Source of the DNA: CAYGZL01 sp964354345
GTDB taxonomy: Bacteria > Chloroflexota > Anaerolineae > Anaerolineales > UBA4823
Assembly (NCBI GenBank): GCA_964354345.1
Contig: CAYGZL010000130.1
Span: forward strand, 1 to 23,800
DNA: 23,800 nucleotides
Reading direction: 5' to 3'
Position numbers and translations under genes: made by a program. Below the pieces are notes generated by a model. That model ran no database searches. It was not told the origin of the DNA and saw only the letters and a list, made by a program, of their open reading frames with translations. This document shows, one piece after another, positions 15,264 through 22,857 of this stretch (position 1 is its first letter; every line of letters starts with the position of its first letter).

Positions 15264-15986
15264 TCACCATGCCAGGTCTGCCACCGGCGCCGGCTCGGGG
15301 TTGACTTCCTCGCGGTCCACCATGCCATTGTGCAGGCGCACGATGCGGTTAGCCATCGGGGCAATGCTGGTATTATGGGTCACCAGCACCACGGTGACGT
15401 TCTCGTTTTGATTCAAGTGATGGAGCGCCTGCAGCACCTGGCGGCCTGTGTCCACGTCCAGGTTTCCGGTCGGTTCGTCACACAGCAGCAACGGGGGATG
15501 GTTGGCCAGGGCGCGGGCAATCGCCACGCGCTGCTGCTCTCCGCCCGAGAGCTGAGAGGGGAAGTGATCGGCGCGATCTTGCAGACCAACCATGGCTAGA
15601 AAAACGCCTGCCTGGTCGCGTATGGACCGGCCACGTTGAGTGAGTGCTAAGGCAAATTCCACATTTTCAAGAGCGGTCAGGGTGGGGATCAAGTTGAAGA
15701 ACTGGAATACAAAGCCCACTTTCTTACGCCTGTACTCAGCCAGACGTGTCTCACTGAAGCCGGTGATCTCTTCTCCGTCTACCACCAGTCGCCCGCCACT
15801 GGGCCGGTCGAGGCCACCCACCAGATTAAGGGTGGTGGTCTTCCCAGAGCCAGATGGTCCTAGTAAGACGATGAATTCGCCGCGGGCCACAGCCAGATCC
15901 AGTCCACGTAAGGCATGCACGGTGACTTCCCCCATCGGATAGTTCTTCGTGACAGCTTGCATTTCGATTATGAATTGAGAACTCAT
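15264..15986 (-). CDS. ABC transporter ATP-binding protein (LolD/MacB type)
   Basis: A 240-residue ATPase that powers the adjacent FtsX-type permease. All nucleotide-binding motifs are intact: Walker A GPSGSGKTT (about 43-51), the Q-loop in FVFQFFNLIPTLTALENVEF, the signature LSGGEQQRVAIARAL, Walker B LLLCDEPTGNLD, and the switch histidine in VLVTHNTSI. The VHALRGLDL opening and DEPTGNLD are typical for the LolD/MacB/FtsE branch. It lies 51 bases after the methyltransferase stop and four bases before the permease start, so the three genes form an operon. Its purine-rich AAAGGAGTTG upstream of the ATG at 15986 is a good ribosome site. The substrate cannot be predicted from the ATPase. Confidence 0.95.
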   Translation of the reverse strand: MSSQFIIEMQAVTKNYPMGEVTVHALRGLDLAVARGEFIVLLGPSGSGKTTTLNLVGGLDRPSGGRLVVDGEEITGFSETRLAEYRRKKVGFVFQFFNLIPTLTALENVEFALALTQRGRSIRDQAGVFLAMVGLQDRADHFPSQLSGGEQQRVAIARALANHPPLLLCDEPTGNLDVDTGRQVLQALHHLNQNENVTVVLVTHNTSIAPMANRIVRLHNGMVDREEVNPEPAPVADLAW

Positions 15987-16037
15987 AGAGCAACTCCTTT
16001 TATTATTTTCCTCTATGCCCGTATATGAAATATCTTT

Positions 16038-16874
16038 CTAACCTGTTACCTTTCCAAGCTGGAAGTGGTAAATACGCAGCGTCCGGATCAGGGATTCGAT
16101 GGGGCGTATCCAGCGAAGGTGGGCCAGGCGCGGCTCAGGCTGGTCCAAGAACCCCCACTCGTCGAGCAGGCGGATGCCATCGCCCCAGCCTTCGATCTCC
16201 TGGCCGTGCCAGATCCCCCAGTGTGTACGAAAGCCAAACCTGGCAGATTGGAGGTTACTCACCCAGTTGTGGAGGGGTGAAAAGGCGTCGAAGACCAGCT
16301 CTGTACCTGGGAAATGATCATAAAGCATCCGCACCAGCGATTTGTTTTGCGCTTCCTTGAGGTGCATGGAAACCCCTTCAGCCACAAAGAGAAATGGTCG
16401 CTGATGATAGGCGCTTACCGCCTCCAACCAGGCATCCTCGAGTACCGAACAGCCCAGAAGATGATAGCGCTCCTCTTCATCGCCAATCAGCTGTCGACGT
16501 TGTTCGATAACCTCCGGCAAATCCAGATCAAACCATTCCACCTGGCCATTGTCTACCCGTTCGAAGCGCGTATCAAGGCCGCACCCGATATGAACTACTG
16601 CCGCTTCCGTGTGGTGCACCAGGAAATCTCGTACATAACGGTCAAATTCACGGTTGCGCAGGATGATCACCAGCTTGTTCGCCTCGCTCAGATGGAGCAG
16701 CCTGATCCGACTGAAATCATAATGCCCATCGTCGCTCATCTGCTTGACCAGCACCACGGCCTTCTCATCCTTGATCAGTGCATCCGGGCGTTGCGATTCC
16801 ATCGCCCGTAGGTAGAGCGTTACGAGCAGCATTTCAGATACGCCGCTCAAAGTTTGAGATTTTCCCTCAGACAT
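16038..16874 (-). CDS. LCM-family (leucine carboxyl methyltransferase-like) SAM-dependent O-methyltransferase
   Basis: A 278-residue SAM-dependent methyltransferase of the LCM/PPM1/TcmP-type family, which methylates carboxyl or hydroxyl groups on proteins or on polyketide-like small molecules. The SAM-binding motif is VVHIGCGLDTRFERV (about 93-107), followed by WFDLDLPEVIEQRR, the family's acidic strand and helix. FLFVAEGVSMHL matches the post-II motif with the conserved glutamate, and ELVFDAFSP the following strand. I chose the ATG at 16874 because AGAGGAGG lies six bases upstream; a TTG two codons earlier lies inside that site. It is the first gene of an operon with the ABC ATPase and permease. 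The modified substrate may be what the transporter handles, but that is inference only. Confidence 0.88.
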   Translation of the reverse strand: MSEGKSQTLSGVSEMLLVTLYLRAMESQRPDALIKDEKAVVLVKQMSDDGHYDFSRIRLLHLSEANKLVIILRNREFDRYVRDFLVHHTEAAVVHIGCGLDTRFERVDNGQVEWFDLDLPEVIEQRRQLIGDEEERYHLLGCSVLEDAWLEAVSAYHQRPFLFVAEGVSMHLKEAQNKSLVRMLYDHFPGTELVFDAFSPLHNWVSNLQSARFGFRTHWGIWHGQEIEGWGDGIRLLDEWGFLDQPEPRLAHLRWIRPIESLIRTLRIYHFQLGKVTG

Positions 16875-16937
16875 GGTCAACCTCCTCTGGAGAGCTTTAA
16901 GCTATCCTGCGCTGTTTCTTAATGCACTTGAACAGCA

Positions 16938-17133
16938 TCAGCAATGCCTCTTCATGTATTTGTCAAGCGAAAACATATCATGCCTTCTTGCAACAACACG
17001 CACTGCCTCAAAACCGCATATGGTGAAATATGTCTTCAGCAGTTCATAGAGCAATACGGTCTGTGTCACTAAAGGAGCGAAAAAGTTCGGTTACATCTGC
17101 AACGAAATTCTCATTGAGGGATGATGTTTTCAT
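16938..17133 (-). pseudogene. Possible frameshifted small ORF upstream of the methyltransferase
   Basis: Two minus-strand frames join into one plausible small protein if a single base is skipped near 17045. The first frame reads MKTSSLNENFVADVTELF, then RSFSDTDRIAL, and ends in a stop. The adjacent frame continues YELLKTYFTICGFEAVRVV, then ARRHDMFSLDKYMKRHC and a TGA at 16938-16940. The first part is faintly like the start of an ArsR-type regulator (ELFRSFSDTDRI), but I would not name a family. There is no Shine-Dalgarno before the ATG at 17133. It may be decayed, or not a gene at all. Confidence 0.3.
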
Positions 17134-17152
17134 TGGGATTTTCGCGCAAACA

Positions 17153-17170
17153 ATTGAACACTAATTCAAT
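17153..17170. repeat. Inverted repeat, possible operator
   Basis: ATTGAA-CACTAA-TTCAAT, six-base arms around a six-base spacer, lies in the AT-rich divergent region about 280 bases before the methyltransferase and 160 before the DUF4434-like gene. The size suits a dimeric repressor, but no regulator is encoded intact in the window, and such short repeats arise by chance in AT-rich DNA. Confidence 0.3.
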
Positions 17171-17296
17171 CTTTGGTTTTATTATAACATATTCATAGTT
17201 TTTTAATTTTAATTAAATACCACCAGATCCAACCAATGAATAACTTCACGGATAAGCATCCCAACGCAGTAAGAATTCGTTAAAAGGCATAATGTT

Positions 17297-17302
17297 ATAA
17301 TA
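17297..17302 (+). promoter_or_regulatory. Candidate -10 element (TATAAT) for the DUF4434-like gene
   Basis: A consensus TATAAT ends 26 bases before the ATG at 17329. GAATTC stands 17 bases upstream of it as a weak -35 match. Transcription would begin near 17309 and give a leader of about 20 bases. The AT-rich run further upstream could act as an UP element. Confidence 0.5.
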
Positions 17303-17328
17303 GAAAATACAGATATGTGGGATCATAG

Positions 17329-18399
17329 ATGCTCCATTTCCTCCCCCAGGCTGACTTCACTCTGATTATCCCTGGTCCGCAGGCCGAGGATGGGCTAAAC
17401 GCCTCTATCAAAAATGGCGTACAGCTCAACCAACAATATCTCGCCGTTTTGCCCGATGCTCCACACGGCGGGCGAATTACGGGATCGTTTATTTACGCCC
17501 ACCCACCAGATTACATCGGCCGTCCGACTTTACACTTTAAGAAGCCAGACTGGCAGGCGCTGCTGGGTGAATTAAAGGAGTTGGGCCTCGACACGGTCAT
17601 CTACCAGGCGGCGGCGTGGTATGAGATCCAGGAATGCTATTACCCCTCGCGCCTGTTCGCCCACTTCAAAACCTGGGATGCGCTGAGTCCTTTGTGCGAG
17701 GCAGTCGCAATTGAAAACATGACCCTTTTCCTGGGCGGGCTGGGCAACCTGATGGCTTTCGATGAAGGATCCAGTGACGCTGATTTCGCTCGCGACCGCG
17801 ATCTGCAACTGGCCTGCTTCGAGGAACTGCTGGCTTATCGCGGCGGTTTTCATGGCTTTTATCTGAGCCCAGAGGCGGCTTACCCCGGAAAACGCCAGCC
17901 GGAACGCGAACAGCGCCTGAACCGCTACTTCCGCGATATCTGCCAGGGAGTCAAAAATCTGGCCTCCAGCTTGCCCATCCTGGCTTCGCCGGCTACCTTC
18001 TATACCCCGAACCAGGATGAAGCCATTTATGAATTCCTGTATATCCTGTTCAAGGATGTGCCAATTGATACCCTGGCCCCACAGGACTCGATCGGCACCT
18101 TCGGTAACCGCCTGATGTATCTCCAGCCGGCGTTTGCCATCTGGCAGCGCGTTTGCCAGGCGACTGGTATGAGCCTGTGGGTGAACGTCGAGTCCTTCCA
18201 GCGTGCCCGCCTGAACACACCCAACGACTTCGATCCTGCCGATTTTACTCGCCTGCGCGCCCAACTGGTGCACGCCTCCCAGGTCGGGCAGAAAATCGTC
18301 AGTTGGGAAGTTCCTTACTTCTATTCGGCGCTGGCAGGCGAGCGCGGCATGCAGCTCCGCCGGGCTTACTTGCAATCCCTGGAATCAGGCGAGCGCTGA
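17329..18399 (+). CDS. DUF4434-like protein, probable TIM-barrel glycoside-hydrolase-fold
   Basis: A 356-residue protein resembling the DUF4434 family, whose members are predicted (beta/alpha)8 barrels related to glycoside hydrolases. From residue about 48 the family-like opening is GRITGSFIYAHPPDYIGRPT. Then come DWQALLGELKELGLDTVIYQ (first strand-helix unit), FHGFYLSPEA, LPILASPATFYTP and SLWVNVESFQ, the last two lying at barrel strand ends with candidate acidic residues. There is no signal peptide, so it is probably cytosolic, unlike many secreted DUF4434 proteins. It is the first gene of a plus-strand pair with nanE, 24 bases away. The pairing suggests a role on an amino-sugar compound, but its activity is unknown. 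The ATG at 17329 has only a weak GGGA upstream. Confidence 0.75.
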   Translation: MLHFLPQADFTLIIPGPQAEDGLNASIKNGVQLNQQYLAVLPDAPHGGRITGSFIYAHPPDYIGRPTLHFKKPDWQALLGELKELGLDTVIYQAAAWYEIQECYYPSRLFAHFKTWDALSPLCEAVAIENMTLFLGGLGNLMAFDEGSSDADFARDRDLQLACFEELLAYRGGFHGFYLSPEAAYPGKRQPEREQRLNRYFRDICQGVKNLASSLPILASPATFYTPNQDEAIYEFLYILFKDVPIDTLAPQDSIGTFGNRLMYLQPAFAIWQRVCQATGMSLWVNVESFQRARLNTPNDFDPADFTRLRAQLVHASQVGQKIVSWEVPYFYSALAGERGMQLRRAYLQSLESGER

Positions 18400-18411
18400 C
18401 CGGCGGACGGA

Positions 18412-18417
18412 TATAAT
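18412..18417 (+). promoter_or_regulatory. Candidate -10 element for a leaderless nanE transcript
   Basis: TATAAT ends only six bases before the nanE ATG, so a transcript from it would begin at or next to the start codon. No Shine-Dalgarno is visible before nanE, which fits leaderless translation. A -35 element was not found, and read-through from the gene upstream is equally possible. Confidence 0.4.
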
Positions 18418-18423
18418 TTTGCC

Positions 18424-19134
18424 ATGAACCCTATCTCTCGACCAATGGATCAATGGCTGCCCACTCTGCGCGGCGGCTTGATCGTCTCCTGTCAGGCGCT
18501 GGAGGGGGAGCCGCTCTTCGGCGCAGAGATCATGGCGCACCTGGCTCTGGCGGCTGAAATCGGTGGTGCGGCGGCCATCCGCGCCAACTCGCCCGCCGAC
18601 ATCCACGCCATCCGGGCGGCTGTCTCTTTGCCCATCTTCGGGCTGTATAAGGACAGGCTTCCCGGCTATGCGGTGTATATTACCCCCACCGTGCAACACG
18701 CCGTGCAGATCGCTGAAGCGGGCGCAGATGTGATCTGCCTGGACGCCACCCGGCGCCCCCGCCCAGGAGGGCTCGACTTGGCTGAGTTCATCCGCAAGGT
18801 CAAAGCGACCACCCGCCTGCCTATCATGGCAGATATTTCGACGCTGGAAGAAGCTATCGTCGCCCAGGCCAGTGGCGCCGACCTGGTTTCATCCACCCTG
18901 TCGGGCTACACCCCTTACAGTCCCCAACTCGACGGGCCTGACCTGGAGCTGGTGCAGGCGATGGCAGCGCGCCTGACAATTCCGGTCATCGCCGAAGGGC
19001 GCTATCACACCCCGGAGCAGGCCAGCGAGGCTCTGCGCCGCGGCGCTTACGCCGTGGTTGTGGGCAGCGCGATCACGCGTCCAAGCGAAATCACGCGTCG
19101 CTTTGCGAACGCCCTGGCGCAAGTGAAGCCATAA
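18424..19134 (+). CDS. nanE: N-acetylmannosamine-6-phosphate 2-epimerase
   Basis: Converts N-acetylmannosamine 6-phosphate to N-acetylglucosamine 6-phosphate in sialic-acid and amino-sugar breakdown. The 236-residue TIM barrel shows the NanE hallmarks: GGLIVSCQALEGEPLF (residues 17-32), the catalytic-lysine segment PIFGLYKDR, ITPTVQHAVQIAEAGADVICLDATRRPRP, PIMADISTLEEA, and PVIAEGRYHTPEQASEALRRGA followed by VVVGSAITRP. It follows the DUF4434-like gene by 24 bases. No nanA aldolase is in the window, so the source of the substrate may be a ManNAc-containing glycan rather than sialic acid. The ROK kinase 300 bases downstream on the opposite strand could supply the phosphorylated substrate. Confidence 0.93.
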   Translation: MNPISRPMDQWLPTLRGGLIVSCQALEGEPLFGAEIMAHLALAAEIGGAAAIRANSPADIHAIRAAVSLPIFGLYKDRLPGYAVYITPTVQHAVQIAEAGADVICLDATRRPRPGGLDLAEFIRKVKATTRLPIMADISTLEEAIVAQASGADLVSSTLSGYTPYSPQLDGPDLELVQAMAARLTIPVIAEGRYHTPEQASEALRRGAYAVVVGSAITRPSEITRRFANALAQVKP

Positions 19135-19194
19135 ATCCCTGTTGTCCGGCCAGGCATGCGCCGCCAGCCTGGCTGCGCAAAAATCACCAGAACT

Positions 19195-19497
19195 ATGAAA
19201 CCCAGGAGTATGTTCAAAAGGTTCATAATCCTCGCACTGACGTTGCTGATCACTTTTGGGATAGGGTATCTCATCGTTCAGGCTAAGTCGAACCTGCCAA
19301 TGGGGAAAACTAATCAGAATTTTCTACCGCTCATCGATAAACGTTATGCTCCGCGGACGCCGATATGCAGGCATAGTAGGGGACGCCATCAACCGTCCGC
19401 AATAAATAACCTGCTGCTTTACTGTCGCATTGGACCGGATTGCCACTGGAAGTCAGTCTCCCACGCCCTGCAGAGCCATCCAGCCGGCGCCAATTAA
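19195..19497 (+). pseudogene. Possible N-terminal fragment of a secreted or membrane-anchored protein
   Basis: After nanE, the plus strand encodes a clear signal-anchor: MKPRSMFKRF, then IILALTLLITFGIGYLIVQA, then a polar stretch ending NQNFLPLIDKRY. The xFLPLI sequence is common near the ends of secreted Anaerolineae proteins. After residue about 50 the frame loses protein character (PRTPICRHSRGRHQP) and runs 45 bases into the 3' end of the convergent ROK gene. It therefore looks like the 5' end of a gene whose remainder is lost. An AGGAG precedes the second ATG (19210) with almost no spacer. The whole could also be a small expressed membrane peptide. Confidence 0.4.
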
Positions 19498-20382
19498 CAC
19501 CACTTGCGCCCCAAGTTGCGCCGGGCGGATGACCAGCCGCGTCGCTGCGGGCCAGGGCGCCTGGCGCAACACAGCCAGCAATGGAGCCCACCACAAATCG
19601 CCCAACTTTGTCACCCCCCCGCCCAGGATCAAAGCCTGAAAATCAAATGCGCATAGTAAACCAGATAACCCCCTCCCCAAAACCTGCGCTCCCTCCTCAA
19701 CCGCCTGCCTCGCCAACCTATCCCCCTGATATGCCTTAAGCGCCACCGCAGGCAAGTCGACCTGCTCTACCAACCCAACCAACTCCCGGTAGTGTTGTAC
19801 CATTGCCGGTCCCGAGGCATACGCCTCCAGGTGCCCTCTCTGTCCGCAGCTACACTGCCTTTCCAGGCGATGATCCACCAGCAAATGCGCAATTTCACCC
19901 GCGCTGCCGTTTACTCCGCGCCAAAGTCGACCGTTCATCATTACGGCTCCGCCGACCCCGGTTCCCACCATCACATAGAAACAGTGATCGAAAGTTCGCC
20001 CTGCGCCAAAATGATATTCGCCCAGCGCCATCGCTTTCACATCATTTTCCACAAATACTGGCAATCCAAACAACGTCTCCAATTCCCGGGCGATTGGTAT
20101 GCCCATCCATCCCGGTAGATTGCCCGTCGCATAAAAAACCTCTTCACGTTCCGCATCAACCATGCCTGCCGTGCCTACCCCAACCCCAACGATTTCTAAA
20201 CCTTCAGCTCGGCCCTGCATAAGCAATGCCCTGCCCAGTTCGCCAACTGCCTGCAAGATGGCTCTGCCACCCCCTTTCATCGGCGTGGCGACTGTTGTCT
20301 GGCGCCTCACGCATCCCTCCGCGCCGACGATCGCTGCAGAAATCTTCGTCCCGCCAACATCAATCGCTAAAGCGTTGTACAT
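19453..20382 (-). CDS. ROK-family sugar kinase (glucokinase or ManNAc kinase type)
   Basis: A 309-residue ROK protein with all kinase features, so an enzyme rather than a repressor: there is no N-terminal DNA-binding domain. The ATP phosphate loop is IDVGGTKI (residues 7-14). ENDVKAMALGE holds the catalytic aspartate, and GTGVGGAVMMNG the second phosphate loop. The structural zinc site is GEIAHLLVDH followed by CSCGQRGHLEAYASG, with three cysteine/histidine contacts. Near the C-terminus, ALILGGGV is the adenosine motif. It diverges from gnd (110 bases between starts) and converges on the nanE side. Its placement fits either NanK-type ManNAc phosphorylation feeding nanE or glucose phosphorylation feeding zwf; the sequence alone does not decide. 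Confidence 0.92.
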   Translation of the reverse strand: MYNALAIDVGGTKISAAIVGAEGCVRRQTTVATPMKGGGRAILQAVGELGRALLMQGRAEGLEIVGVGVGTAGMVDAEREEVFYATGNLPGWMGIPIARELETLFGLPVFVENDVKAMALGEYHFGAGRTFDHCFYVMVGTGVGGAVMMNGRLWRGVNGSAGEIAHLLVDHRLERQCSCGQRGHLEAYASGPAMVQHYRELVGLVEQVDLPAVALKAYQGDRLARQAVEEGAQVLGRGLSGLLCAFDFQALILGGGVTKLGDLWWAPLLAVLRQAPWPAATRLVIRPAQLGAQVVLIGAGWMALQGVGD

Positions 20383-20403
20383 TCCAGGTTTCCCGAGGTA
20401 TGA

Positions 20404-20419
20404 TTATCAAGCTTATCAA
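20404..20419. repeat. Short direct repeat in the ROK/gnd divergent region
   Basis: TTATCAA-GC-TTATCAA is a tandem pair with nine-base periodicity, placed 22-37 bases upstream of the ROK start and 74-89 before gnd. It could be a regulator site for one or both promoters; it is short enough to be chance. Confidence 0.3.
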
Positions 20420-20492
20420 TCGAGCACAACAATAAACCAATTGTACTCGAACCCAATGATCATTCGTTCACCTGAGAAGGATGGGATTAGTT

Positions 20493-21401
20493 ATGGAAAT
20501 AGCTTTCATCGGTCTTGGAAAAATGGGCGGCAATATGGCTCGCCGTCTGGCAAAGAGCGATCACCGCGTGATCGGTTACAACCGGACTACCGCGGTTACG
20601 CAAGAACTGGCTGCTGAATGTGGAATTATCGTCGCGTTAACGCTCGAAGAAGTCGTCCAAAAGCTGACTCCGCCGCGCTCAGTCTGGGTCATGGTGCCAG
20701 CCGGGGCGCCCACTGAAGGTACTTTGCAGACTCTCTCAGATCTTATGTCGCCTGGCGATACCCTGATCGACGGCGGCAACAGTAACTATAAAGACAGCAT
20801 GCGCCGGGCAGTCTGGATTAAAGAAAAGGGGCTAAATTTCGTCGATGTGGGCACCAGCGGCGGTATCTGGGGCCTGACCGAGGGTTACAGCCTGATGATC
20901 GGCGGAGAAAAAGAACCCGTTGAACGCCTGCGTCCCATCTTCGAAACCCTGGCTCCTGCCCCAGATCGCGGTTGGGGGCATGTCGGGCCGCATGGCGCCG
21001 GACATTTCGTCAAAATGGTTCACAACGGCATAGAATATGGCATGATGCAGGCGTATGCGGAAGGCTTCGAGATCCTGCGCGCCAAGCAGGAACTGAGTCT
21101 CAACCTGTCTCAGATCGCCGAGCTGTGGCGTTATGGCAGCGTAGTGCGCTCCTGGTTGCTCGACCTGGCAGCGCGCGCCCTGGAGATAGATCCCGAGTTG
21201 AGCGACATCAAAGGCTGGGTGGCGGATAGCGGTGAGGGACGCTGGACCGTAGCTGAAGCCATCGACCTGGATGTGCCTGCGCCTGTGATTACCTTGTCAT
21301 TGCAAGCCCGCTTCATCAGCCGCCAGGATGAAAGCTACGCAGCCAAGCTGCTGGCCGCCCTACGCAACCAGTTCGGGGGACACGAAGTAAAACATGAATA
21401 A
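20493..21401 (+). CDS. gnd: 6-phosphogluconate dehydrogenase, short (about 300-residue) type
   Basis: Oxidatively decarboxylates 6-phosphogluconate to ribulose 5-phosphate. It belongs to the short 300-residue type (YqeC/GntZ-like branch) rather than the 470-residue enzymes. The Rossmann loop is FIGLGKMGGNMARRL (residues 4-18). DGGNSNYKDS and VDVGTSGGIWGLTEGYSLMI carry the substrate-binding part, and GAGHFVKMVHNGIEYGMMQA the catalytic lysine and asparagine (about 168-187). I chose the ATG at 20493 because the conserved MEIAFIGLG starts there and GAGAAGG lies upstream; the ATG at 20481 would sit directly on that site. The zwf start overlaps its stop by eight bases. This type is often NAD-preferring, which is family knowledge and not shown here. 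Confidence 0.95.
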   Translation: MEIAFIGLGKMGGNMARRLAKSDHRVIGYNRTTAVTQELAAECGIIVALTLEEVVQKLTPPRSVWVMVPAGAPTEGTLQTLSDLMSPGDTLIDGGNSNYKDSMRRAVWIKEKGLNFVDVGTSGGIWGLTEGYSLMIGGEKEPVERLRPIFETLAPAPDRGWGHVGPHGAGHFVKMVHNGIEYGMMQAYAEGFEILRAKQELSLNLSQIAELWRYGSVVRSWLLDLAARALEIDPELSDIKGWVADSGEGRWTVAEAIDLDVPAPVITLSLQARFISRQDESYAAKLLAALRNQFGGHEVKHE

Positions 21402-22857
21402 TTTCCCAACAACGCTGGTCATTTTCGGCGCATCGGGCGATCTGACTCACCGCAAACTGGTGCCAGCCCTCTATAACCTGTTTCGTAAAGGTCGTCTGCC
21501 CAAACATACCCAGGTGATCGGGTCCGCTCGCCGTCCTTACACAGATGAAACCTTCCGGGCCGAATTGCGCCAGAGCATTATAGAATTCAGCGCTAACACC
21601 TTCGATGCCAGCTTGTGGGAAGCTTTCATTCCCTGCCTGTATTATTTCCAAGGCAACCTGGATATCGCCGAGGATTATCCCCGCCTGGATCATTATTTAC
21701 TTTCTCTGGAAAACGGTCCAGCCGACCGACTATATTATTGCGCTACCTCCCCGAATTATTACGAACATATCGTTCAATACCTGGGTCAGGCGCAAATGGT
21801 CGCCCAGAATTCTGGGCGCCGCAATATCGTCATCGAGAAACCCTTCGGTCACGATCTGGCCTCGGCCCAGGCTCTCAACCAGATCGTTCATAGCGTCTTT
21901 GATGAAAGCCAGGTCTATCGCATCGATCACTATTTAGGCAAGGAAACCGCTCAAAATATCTTATTTTTTCGGTTTGCCAATACCATTTTTGAGCCAGTCT
22001 GGAACCGTAACTACATTGATAATGTCCAAATTACTGTCTCCGAGACCATCGATGTTGGACACCGCGCGGGGTATTACGACTCCACCGGCGTTTTTCGCGA
22101 TATGTTCCAGAACCATTTGCTCCAACTGCTCACATTGGTAGCGATGGAGCCGCCCACCTCGTTCGAGGCCAATGTTCTACGCAATGAGAAGGTCAAGGTA
22201 TTGAGCGCCATCCGGCCTATCAGGCTTCCCGATGTAGTCTGTTCGCAATATCAGGGCTACTGCGACGCCGAGGGGGTAGCGCCCGGCTCGCAGACACCAA
22301 CCTTTGCCACTCTGCGCCTGTATATCGATAACTGGCGCTGGCAGGGAGTACCTTTCTACCTGCGTTCAGGTAAAGCCATGGCGCAAAAGGCCTCCGAAAT
22401 TATGATTGAATTCAAAAGCCCGCCTCATTTATTGTTTCGACTACCGGCCGACTACATCTTTACCCCCAACCGCCTGTCGGTCTGCATCCAACCTGACGAA
22501 GGCATCCACCTGAAATTCGAGGCCAAGGTGCCCGATTCCGCCCAGGAAACCCGTTCGGTCAACATGGATTTTCAATACCGCACCTCCTTCGGCGCCATCG
22601 AGTTGCCCGAGGCCTATGAGCGCTTGTTGCTAGATGCGCTGAAAGGCGACGCGGCCTTATTTGCCCGGCATGATGAAATTGAAACCGCCTGGGAACTGAT
22701 TGACCAGGTGATTCAAAACAACTTACGTGAAGATGCGCCACCGTTGTCTGGCTATGAGCCTGGCAGTTGGGGCCCACCCGAAGCGGATGCTCTGCTGACC
22801 CGGGATGGTCGCCAATGGCGGATGGGCTGTTTTGAACATGACGCCGCCTGCGCCTGA
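21394..22857 (+). CDS. zwf: Glucose-6-phosphate 1-dehydrogenase
   Basis: First enzyme of the oxidative pentose phosphate pathway, oxidising glucose 6-phosphate to 6-phosphogluconolactone with reduction of NAD(P). At 487 residues it has normal length. The coenzyme loop is FGASGDLTHRKLVPAL (residues 11-26). The signature RIDHYLGKETAQNI (about 177-190) contains the catalytic Asp-His and the substrate-binding lysine. IEKPFGHDL carries the conserved EKP, and QNHLLQLLTLVAMEPP and VPFYLRSGKAM are further family blocks. It overlaps gnd by eight bases and pgl by 20, so the three are translated from one message. The gene order gnd-zwf-pgl follows no pathway order but gives all three oxidative steps. 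Confidence 0.97.
   Translation: MNNFPTTLVIFGASGDLTHRKLVPALYNLFRKGRLPKHTQVIGSARRPYTDETFRAELRQSIIEFSANTFDASLWEAFIPCLYYFQGNLDIAEDYPRLDHYLLSLENGPADRLYYCATSPNYYEHIVQYLGQAQMVAQNSGRRNIVIEKPFGHDLASAQALNQIVHSVFDESQVYRIDHYLGKETAQNILFFRFANTIFEPVWNRNYIDNVQITVSETIDVGHRAGYYDSTGVFRDMFQNHLLQLLTLVAMEPPTSFEANVLRNEKVKVLSAIRPIRLPDVVCSQYQGYCDAEGVAPGSQTPTFATLRLYIDNWRWQGVPFYLRSGKAMAQKASEIMIEFKSPPHLLFRLPADYIFTPNRLSVCIQPDEGIHLKFEAKVPDSAQETRSVNMDFQYRTSFGAIELPEAYERLLLDALKGDAALFARHDEIETAWELIDQVIQNNLREDAPPLSGYEPGSWGPPEADALLTRDGRQWRMGCFEHDAACA

Larger units (their letters stand above)
17134..17328. other. AT-rich divergent promoter region
   Basis: This stretch separates the minus-strand methyltransferase operon from the plus-strand DUF4434-like gene. 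It is much richer in A and T than the flanking genes, especially 17160-17220. It contains the inverted repeat at 17153-17170, a minus-strand TATAAT near 17181-17186 and the plus-strand TATAAT at 17297. No further reading frame can be supported. Confidence 0.5.

Noticed and set aside
16881..17328. tRNA or other structured RNA in the large intergenic region
   Set aside because: No cloverleaf, conserved T-loop sequence or strong stem was found; the region is AT-rich with only the short inverted repeat.
17572..18375. A 267-codon minus-strand frame opposite the DUF4434-like gene
   Set aside because: It has no start site or family match. The plus-strand protein has the barrel-like pattern and an upstream promoter candidate, so this is an antisense shadow.
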